Shown one piece after another: positions 21,749 to 29,043 of a stretch of DNA of 29,043 bases. The notes under the pieces are model-generated. The model had not been told where the DNA came from. It did no database searches and saw nothing but the letters and a program-made list of their open reading frames with translations. Positions within the stretch are counted from its first letter, which is position 1. Each line of letters opens with the position of its first letter. Source of the stretch: Spirogloea muscicola (Eukaryota > Streptophyta > Zygnematophyceae > Spirogloeales > Spirogloeaceae); assembly GCA_009602725.1 (NCBI GenBank), contig WELB01000003.1:586782-615824 (forward strand). Direction: 5' to 3'. The translations under genes and the position numbers were made by a program.

Positions 21749-22500
21749 CTCTTAGGTTGCCACGTCTGGAATTTGGCTAGGCGAGTCTTCCTGGCTTTCG
21801 TAGATTGGAAGAGCGATTTGATTCGGGCCCTTTCAGCAGTCTTTCATTTTCATTTTAGACCTCGTTCATTCCTTTCGAGGTCTGCCTCCCACGACTTTGG
21901 GCTTGCCTCTCACGGTCATTATCGCCTTCCATTGACAGGGCTGTTTCTTTCTATTTCTGTGGGCGAGCATTTTCTTCTTTCTTGCTGACTCATTCAATTT
22001 TCTAAGAACTAGATCCCTTTGGGGCTGGCTTTTCACAGCCTCGCCTGAGAAAAAAGTTTAAGGTTCAGAATTTGGGCTTACATCAAACCCTAAAACAAAA
22101 CCATTTGAAAGAGCCACTTTCTTTGGCTAGCAACTTCCTTTGGGGCTGGCCTCTCACAGGCTTTTCCTAACATCCATTGCTTTGTAGTTGGCCATTTGGC
22201 CTTCGTCTGTGTCAAATACACGAAATTTTATTGCCGTACATCGGAAGGCTGTTCCTTCTTTTGTTTTTGTTAACAGGACATTTGTATGCCAGAATTGGAC
22301 TCCCTTTCAACTTCATGCGCACCGCGCGCGTTCTCTCTTTCTTTTCAAGTTACTTTGGCCTTACACAGCCAGCGCCCCCTTCTTCAAACCTTCTTTCACG
22401 GCTGCTTAAATGGACCCTTGTGGAAGTGCATCTTCATCTGATATCGTAGAATCCGAGCACCCGATTCGGTACTGATTGTTGCGCGGTGCCACCGCACTCC
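21749..22500 (+). repeat. Series of diverged + strand repeat tails
   Basis: Partial tails occur at about 21855-21950 (ACCTCGTTCATTCCTTTCG, GGGCTTGCCTCTCACGGTC), 22018-22045 (CCTTTGGGGCTGGCTTTTCA, CAGCCTCGCC) and 22138-22170 (TTTGGGGCTGGCCTCTCACA, GGCTTTTCC). A single telo-box-like AAACCCTAAAAC lies at about 22086. No gene was recognised. Confidence 0.45.
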
Positions 22501-23305
22501 CGGAGAAGCTTCCTTCGGTAAGCGTGTGTGCTTGTATAAGGGCAAGGCCAGAGAAAGGCAATCGAAGTGCGAAATCAGAGTGAGAAAGAAAGGGAGACGA
22601 GGTCAGTCAAGTCTGAGGCATGTCCAAGGACTTCCCAGGTTCACGGGAGGCAAAACTGAGGCAGGTGGATGTAGACGGGGTCCCAAAGAACCACAAGATG
22701 ACAAGGCGGGCCGAATGGCCGAACGTCCCCCGCGGGGAGGGCCCCACGCCCCGGGGCGGCGGCGGGCCGCCGCCGCCGCGGGTTCCAACGGACGGCCCAG
22801 ATACGTCGAATCGGCCGCCGCGTGGCCTGGCGGCGTCCCCACGGCCGTTGGATCCGGCGCAGTGGCGGCAATCCGGGCCGGCCTGGCTGAGGAGAGTAGG
22901 GTTTTATGGCGGCCGCCCCGGCCCGTTTAAACGGTGCGGAAATGGGGATTTACCGACGGGGCCAACATTGGGGGCTTTCTGCCCGGCCGTCGTCAGATCA
23001 GTGGGCTTGACCACCACCAGGCCAAGCGAGCCGTACCAAATGCCGCCGGATATCGGGGGGATTGCCCCTCCGCCTCCCCCCCCCCCCGCTTTTGCCCGAA
23101 GCGCCGCCGGCAGCCATGACGGCCGCCTTCTGAGGCCCATTTGTACACCATTCCCTCGCTCCCGCGCTCACGCCCGATCCCCGCCCCCTGCGGCGGCGGC
23201 GGCGGCGGCGGAGGCGTTGGCGGCAGAGGCGGCGTGCTCCTTGCGAGCGGCGGGCTTGCAAGCCATTGCCGGCGGCCGGCGGACCGGCTGCGGCGCATTG
23301 CCCCC
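22501..23305 (+). promoter_or_regulatory. 5' flank of the EEIG1-like gene
   Basis: The sequence becomes very GC-rich from about 22700, with a C run at about 23076-23090 and a GGC-repeat at about 23190-23215. Open frames here (for example 22620-23480) look like products of base composition. I looked for exons of an NT-C2 domain and saw none. The region probably holds the promoter and leader of the gene starting near 23306. Confidence 0.35.
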
Positions 23306-25661
23306 ATGGTGGCTATGCGCTGGCCCCGGCGGCCGGCAGCGCTGCTGGCGCGGCGAGCCGCGTCGGCCAAGGAGGAGGACGACGACGACCCCGCTGCCGC
23401 CGCCACCGCCATGGCGCTGGCCGACAAGGAGCTGGCCGAGGACAAGCCGCCCCCGCCCGCGGCGGCGCTGGGGGCCATGAAGAAGGAGCGCAGGTGGTCG
23501 ACGGACAAGAACTTCTTCCTCTGGTGGGCGCAGCCGGAGGCCGAGGCCGAGGACACGGCCAAGGCGGCGGGGCTCGCTGCCGCCACGACCGAGGCTGTGG
23601 CGTGCGCGCCGTCTGCGGCCGCCGCCATGGCCGCCGAGCCGTGGCCCACCGCCGCCAGCAGCTCGGCGGCCGAGCGGGCCACCTCGCCGGCGCTCGCCAG
23701 CGTCGCCGAGGACGACGAGGCGGAGGCGGAGGCGGAGGCGGAGGCGGAGACGGACGCCGACGACGGCGGCGGCGGCGGCGGCGGCGGCAGTCCGGTGGAC
23801 GAGTCTTTCCGCTACGGCACGCTGGCAGAGGTCAACCTGAGCGTCCAGATTGTGCGGCAGTTCTCGCTCGCCGGCCGCATCCTGCGGGGGCCTGTGATGC
23901 GGCTGCCGCCTCTGGAGGTCACCGGCGCCGCTGACGAGGCGGCGGCGTCGTCGTCGGGCTCCGACTCAGAGCAGCAGCGGCAGCCGGCGGCGTCAACCAA
24001 GGAGCGCGACAACCTGCTGCGTGCCACCAGCACGGGGGCCTCGTTCCTGTCGTGGCGCAAGCGCAAGCTGAACTTCCGGTCGCCACGCGCCGCCACCGAG
24101 CGCAGCGAGCCCTTGCTCAATAAGGCATATGGCGAGGATGGCGGCGATGAGATCGACTGGGACCGGCGCAAGGCCGAGGAGGCCATGGCCGACCACCCGC
24201 TACACAAGGTCTTGGTGAGTCGCCGCGCCGCCGCTGCCGGTGCTGACCATGGCTGCCATTACCCTCCGCACTTCGTTCCTGGGCTTCTTGTCTGAACGGT
24301 CTGGAGCTGAGAAGGCGTCCATGGTTGTTGACACTACTTTCGCAGCGGCACTCTGCGGAGGCTAGCGGCGCGGATGAGGGCCGCAGCCTCTTCGGAGAGG
24401 ACTTCGCTGTCGGCGCGTGGGAGGCGGCGGACCTGGTCAGCCGCGACGGCCGCAGCCGGCTGTGCGCTGCGCCTCTCTTCTTCGGCTCCATCGACCAGTG
24501 CCATGAGAGCGCCGCCGGCGAGGGCGCGTGCACCTCCCTTGTCACGGTCGTTGCCGACTGGCTGCTCGCCCACCCCAGCACCATGCCTAACCGCGCGGAG
24601 CTCGACGCCATGGTTCGGGAGGGGTCAGCACAGTGGCGTCGCCTCTGTGGCATCGAAGAGTACAAGGCGCGCTTCCCCGACTGTCACTTTGACCTTGAGA
24701 CTGTCATGCTGGTGAGTGCCGCCATCGCTTTGCAGGGTCCCACCATTTCCTGACGGCTTTGCTCAAGACCCTCCTGGCGCTGTTATGAGAGCGTTGCATG
24801 GTGGTTGTCAATGCTGAGGTTGCTGCTCTTGTCGCATTTCGCTCTCGCCAACTGAAGTCCCCCGGGTTGGTGCCGCTGTTTGTGTCGCCACAGGCCAGGG
24901 GTTCTGTTGCCAGTGACGCCAGCAGCCCAGACAAGGCGGCGCTGCGGGTGCTGCCAGAGAGCTCCTATGTGGGCTTCTTCCGACCAGAGGGAGCCGCCGC
25001 GGCGGAGGCGTGTGCCAGCGTGTTGGAGGGGGCTATGACGTACGAGGGGATCTGGGAGGAGGTAGCACAAGCTGCCGCCGCCGCAGTGTACGTCGTCAGC
25101 TGGAACGACCACTTCTTCGTGCTCAAGGTGGACCCCGCTGCCGGTGCCTGTTTCATCATCGACACGCTTGGCGAGCGCCTGCACGAGGGCTGCCAGAGGG
25201 CATACGTGCTGCGCTTCGATGGCTCCTCGGTCGTCGTCAGGCAGCCACTGCCGCTGCCGCCGGCCAGGGTGGAGGCTTCTGCTGCAGCTCCGAACGGCGA
25301 GATGGGGGCAACCCATGACAGGAGCGACGGCGCCATTACTTCTTGTTCCGAAAACGGGGAGGCTCCAGGCACCGCGCAGGTTGCGGTGGTTGCACCAGAG
25401 GCTAAGGCGGCCGTGGACTTGTCAGTGGCAGCCGAATTGCCCTGCAACTCTGCAGAAGGTGCTGCTGCACCAGCTTCGTTGGCGATGCAGGCCGCCATGG
25501 TTGCGTGCCGGGATTTCATCCAGAACTTCTACGCGGCGCTGCCGCTGGCAGGGCTGGAGAAGGACCTCGCCAAGAGCCAAGGTGGTGACACGCCACTGCA
25601 TCGCCGCCTCCAGGTCGAGTTCCACCATATGCAGGCCATCCGCGCTGGGCAGCCAACTTGA
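23306..25661 (+). CDS. Plant-type EEIG1/EHBP1-family protein, no visible NT-C2 domain
   Basis: This belongs to the plant family annotated as EEIG1/EHBP1 N-terminal domain proteins, whose cellular role is not established. Exons are start-24214, 24346-24711 and 24894-25661, all phase 0 with GT-AG introns. From the ATG at 23306 the product is 680 aa; from 23411, which has the better context GCCACCGCCATGG, it is 645 aa. Family blocks in order (680-aa numbering) are FRYGTL (168-173), SWRKRKLNFRSP (249-260), LLNKAYGEDGGDEIDWDRRK (about 275-294), GEDFAVGAWEAADLVSRDG, FFGSIDQCHESAAGEGAC, ADWLLAHPSTMPNRAELDAM, RFPDCHFDLETVM, SSYVGFFRPEG, VYVVSWNDHFFVLKVD, FIIDTLGERLHEGCQRAYVL and TPLHRRLQVEFHHMQ near the end. 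The N-terminal part is acidic and low-complexity (EAEAEAEAEAE, then poly-Gly) instead of the C2-type domain that plant members carry. A missing upstream exon or true loss both remain possible. Confidence 0.88.
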
Positions 25662-26140
25662 CCAGCTCGCTGCCAGTGCCACAGCGCTGTTGCTGTGTGC
25701 ATGCCAGTTGACAGCCGTTTTCCAGTGGGTAGTGGCTGCACGCATTCCTGGGCCCACTGTCACTTGCACCCTTTTATACATCAAGATGGGCGCTCCATCT
25801 TTTGATGCTTACCTCAACAGCGCTTGCTGTAGGCTTGGCTGTTGCCCAAGGCCGACTGAAGAACCCGTCAGAGAGGGCTTGTCACTCTAGGACTTGGCTC
25901 ATCGGCAGATAACATGAAAACTCTTTTCAATGCAAACATTGGAATATTTGAAACTTGAAGTGCATTTGCCCGATACGGATTGATGATGAGACCAGACAAT
26001 GGAGAACACTACATGGCACACAGACCTCATATTGGTGCATTTTAAGGGAATACGGCCTTGCAAGAATGGGGTATAAGTCTTGTAATACAAGGTGTACTTC
26101 TGGCAGTCCTTATTGATGAGCGCATGGAGTGCGCCGGGGG
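25662..26140. other. Intergenic region between convergent genes
   Basis: Both 3' UTRs must lie here. A TGTAA word, the usual chlorophyte polyadenylation signal, is at 26081-26085 on the + strand, 420 bp after the EEIG1-like stop and only about 60 bp from the stop of the opposing gene. If used, the two transcripts would nearly meet or overlap. No gene or repeat tail was recognised. Confidence 0.35.
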
Positions 26141-28773
26141 TCACAAGTACAGGGGAATGCGCATGCCATCGTGTGACAATTTGACATCAATGCCATGGCT
26201 GCACCACAATGCAGACGTTGCAGTCAGTGCTTGTGATCAACTCTCACAGAAGTCTGACAAGACCTGGTTAGTCATTGTCTCTCCTGGCACCTATACTAGA
26301 GGTCATCCTCGGGTCAACGGCCTGGCTCCAGCAATACCAGATAATTGATATCAAATCTGGAATCATTGGTGTAGCTGCCATCCCAGCTTGTCTCAATTGG
26401 AGGACAAGTCTGGCTGTGCCTATGACTGCAAACAACTCATGGGAGATCGCTTCACCTGGCAGACCAGACGTCGAGCTCGGCGCTGACTTCAACGTGATCA
26501 AACTCATGTGTCATGCCAATCAACAGTGCTTTCTTGGGTCGCAAGCGCTTGATGACCTCCAGCGACTGCACAGCCAGCAACGCACCGAACGGGCCTCGAT
26601 TGTCAGAGTTTGGAGCCTGGTCATTAGTATGTCAATGTTGCCGAGTGCAGGCGGTCACAGGGGTCTATACTTGCAACCAACATGGACTAGCAGGCAAGAA
26701 GCCTCGCAACATGTTGTGGCCTCCACTGATGAGCACTCAGTCGAGATGGAGGCATGAGCCTGCAGCAAAGACTAAGGTGAATGCAGGGTAGAAATGCCAG
26801 AGCCGTGGTTGGTGCTGGAGATGCAAATAACCTGAGGGTAGCAGAGGTGCGTGTTGTGCGAGGCGCGCTTCTGCAGTGGGAAGGCAACATTGGGGAGGCC
26901 AATAGTTGACAGTGCCAAGAGAACAATTCAGTCACGAGCAGTGATTGTATATTCCAGTGCATGCCACACAGCATTGAACAGAGCTGAGCTTCTAAGAAGG
27001 TGCTCTCCATGATTCCAGTGTAGTCAAGAGAAGGAAAGTGGAATTCTCTCTAGTCTGTCACACAACCCTGCCTGTCTTCTGCTGCTGCACATCAGGACCT
27101 GATGCATGCGCAGTTCCTGTGCTTTTTCCGACCAACAGCCGGCCAATGAGGTGGGAGACAGCGATGCAATGAGGAGTGAGGAGGGCGTCACAGCAAGACA
27201 GGGGCTGGAGCTGTCAACCTTGAAGAGGCAATCAAGGATGAGGATGTCAAGTGGCGAACCACTCGCAGCTGGCTGCAGGACTGCCGGTGGCCATGACGGG
27301 AGGAGCTATTTCAGCAGCTGATTGCTACATACATTCTTGTGCTTGCATCAGTGTGAACCAATTTTCAGAGCGAACATCATAAGATCAAGCAGCATAGAAA
27401 CAATGGACATCTGGCACGAAGCTGCCAGGGATGCTAGGTGAGCCAACAGAGGTTGGGGGAACTGACCTGCGTCTGTCTCTGGAGGGATGCGCGAGACATC
27501 GGAGATGTAGGCAACGCGCTGCCGAGCTGCACCAAATAGGAACCCCAGGCAGACGTAATCCTCGCCGTGCATCACCTTCACCGTGAGACAAACCCCTTGG
27601 AATACACAAATGGAAAGGATGGTGGTGGCCACACAAGCATCTTAGGCCAGCTCCGGCGACAGCAGAGCACTGTACCACTGGCCTGGGAGGGCTTGCTGCC
27701 TCTTTTGCTGCAGCTACACTGTGAAGCAGCGAGATAACTGGTCATGGCATGGCAGGCATGTGAAAGGCGATGTAAAGCCAGGCCAGCAATCTGAAAGGCC
27801 TGGAGGCTTGGGAAGAGGGGTCCTCACAGGCAGCGGCGTCACAGTGAGCCCCTCCACATCAAAGGGCGCAGCAACAGAGGCGTCGATGACTCGCCAATCC
27901 AGCTGCGCGACGCGGCGCACCTCCTGCCGCATTGCCAGCGGCTTCTTCACGAGGTATGGGAACTTCTCCTTGACGCTGCAGACGACCACGTTGTTGACAA
28001 GTGCAACATCAAGCTGACATGGGCTGTGGAGCCGAGAGCCGATGACTGCACGGGCACGGCGCTGGACAAGAGTAACCGACTGCCGAGTCCGCTGCAGTGA
28101 CAGCCTTGGCAAGTGCCACCGAGCCCAAGACGGGCTCTCACTGCACAGGGACGACGGCAGCGGCGAGTCACCTGTCCATGCTGTGCTGGGTGAGGAAGAC
28201 GGGCATCGCCGGGATGTTGTTGTGGGCGTCCCACGGCTGCACGCCGCGGACGTCGTCCAGCCCCAGGATGGCGTCCGCGTGCTCGTGTGTCAGCAGCAGC
28301 TGCAGCGATAGCCCCGCAGCCACAGCAGCAGCTGTGGCCAGTCAGATGACCAGGCTGCAGGAGAGCTAGTGCCGGGCTGCGTTTATTTGCAATTATGTTT
28401 GAATACTTATTTTTTTTTAGATTTAACCAATCTGTTTTGTTTATTCAAATGAAGCAGCAAATCATGCCAGTGGCGTGGGATAGTCACTGGGCAGCGGCGT
28501 CGGCTGCGGCGGCCGCGGTTGCAAAGAAGACCCATAGCCCAAAGAGCTGCGAGGTGGGTTTCGGGTTTGAACCCTAAAACTCAAATCTCCAAAGCTCTTT
28601 CGCGTGGAGGGAGGATGAGAGGACGGCTGCTCACCGCGTCGATGCCGCGAATGCCATAGCGCGGGAACCAGCGCAGGACCTGCTCCTTGAAGTTCTTGCC
28701 TGCATCGACCAGGATGCGCGCCCGGCGGCCGCCGCCGCCGCCCACGTAGTCGACGAGCATGGACGGGTTGCAC
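26141..28773 (-). CDS. MBL-fold metallohydrolase, PhnP-like plant family (5' end missing)
   Basis: This is a metallo-beta-lactamase fold hydrolase of the family annotated in plants and fungi as putative hydrolase C777.06c-like (COG1235). The substrate is not established. Visible exons are 28773-28635, 28299-28172, 27975-27828, 27575-27467, 27268-27219, 26870-26832, 26565-26456 and 26198-26141, with GT-AG introns and closing phases, about 258 residues. Blocks in order are CNPSMLVDY, ILVDAGKNFKEQVLRWFP, LLLTHEHADAILGLDDVRGV, IPAMPVFLTQHSMD, FPYLVKKPL, EVRRVAQLDWRVID, LTVTPLPVMHGEDYVCLGF, VAYISDVSRIPPETDA, LDILILDCLF, SHNTHLCY, RPKKALLIGMTHEFDH and LSHDGMRIPLYL-stop. Probable metal ligands are the His/His/Asp of THEHADA, His of VMHGED, Asp of ISDVS and His of THEFDH. 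The N-terminal GTG(T/C)S-type loop expected of the family is not visible, so upstream exons must lie beyond 28774 and probably past the right edge. Exon 6 has a tandem CAGAAG acceptor; starting at 26867 fits the family spacing better. Confidence 0.9.
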
Positions 28774-29043
28774 CTGCTCCTCACCAGCAGCAGCCGCCGC
28801 CGCCCCCATTGCCAGCTGAGGAGAAGCTCGAGGACGCGAGAGCCCTAAAACCTCAACCCCTAAACCCTAAATAGCAATAAACCCCTGAACCTTAAACGCG
28901 AAGCGGGCCCTGCCGGATAGAGCCAAGCTGCTCGCGGCACGATCGGCGCAAGCAGCCCAAATCACAAAGCCCAGAAATCATGAACCTAGATCCAGCGCCG
29001 CCGCCGACGCCGCGGCCAGCGGCGACGGGCGCGGGCCTGGCGC
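28774..29043 (-). promoter_or_regulatory. Upstream intron or 5' region with telo-box motifs
   Basis: On the + strand 28842-28872 reads CCCTAAAACCTCAACCCC followed by TAAACCCTAAATAGC, containing AAACCCTAA, the plant telo-box. Another ACCCTAAAAC lies at about 28571 in the first visible intron. Short stretches such as these occur in promoters and introns of plant genes and are too few to be a telomere. The last 60 bp is GCC-rich and could be an exon end (GCGCTGGATCTAG then GTTCAT on the - strand), but no family motif confirms it. Confidence 0.35.

Noticed and set aside
22620-23480. + strand frame of 286 codons upstream of the EEIG1-like gene
   Set aside because: It is out of frame with the conserved exon, is Pro/Gly/Arg-rich by composition, and has no C2-like pattern.
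28842-28872. Chromosome end (telomere)
   Set aside because: There are only two or three imperfect CCCTAAA units, with coding sequence on one side and more DNA on the other.

Overview
This is a nuclear genome segment from a green-lineage eukaryote, most likely a chlorophyte alga of trebouxiophyte type. The reasons are intron-dense genes with GT-AG introns of mostly 100-400 bp, high GC with GCC-rich starts, a plant-type EEIG1-like protein, a plant-type CC1/RBM39 splicing factor with its typical N-terminus, and AAACCCTAA telo-box motifs. No bacterial operon structure, rRNA, tRNA, CRISPR array or virus gene was recognised.

Four conserved protein genes could be modelled exon by exon. (1) COG2, the Golgi tethering complex subunit, is on the + strand at 2264-7468, with 14 exons and 771 aa. 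(2) A CC1-like/RBM39-type splicing factor is on the - strand at 17599-12539, with 13 exons, 587 aa, an RD/KD-rich N-terminus, two RRMs and a C-terminal UHM. (3) A plant-type EEIG1/EHBP1-family protein is on the + strand at about 23306-25661, with 3 exons; its conserved C-terminal half is intact but no N-terminal C2 domain is visible. (4) An MBL-fold metallohydrolase of the PhnP-like plant family is on the - strand at 28773-26141, with 8 visible exons; its 5' exons lie past the right edge. Genes 3 and 4 converge, with 479 bp between their stop codons. In every model the reading phases of successive exons join without a break, which is the main evidence for the splice sites. A fifth, tentative gene at 8866-7982 (- strand) would encode a small protein with two CX3CX3C motifs.

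The three gaps between genes (1-2.0 kb, 9.2-11.7 kb and 18.6-22.4 kb) are filled by one dispersed repeat family present on both strands. It looks like the 5'-truncated 3' ends of a reverse-transcriptase-type retroelement: a C-terminal ORF ending in (L/V)TR(G/N)Y-stop, then about 100 bp, then a GGGCTGGC...GCCAGCCC hairpin and a GGGAGAGC/GGGCGAGC end. Two copies at opposite ends of the window are about 99% identical over 205 bp. Tails also occur as inverted pairs forming foldbacks. The same areas hold a six-unit minisatellite (about 10.72-11.44 kb) and an uninterrupted (TC)n tract of about 514 bp (19.29-19.80 kb). The genes are ordinary housekeeping genes with no obvious shared pathway. The unusual material is the repeat family, the possible CX3CX3C gene, a frameshifted coding relic at 18.6-18.9 kb and the EEIG1-like protein without its usual N-terminal domain.
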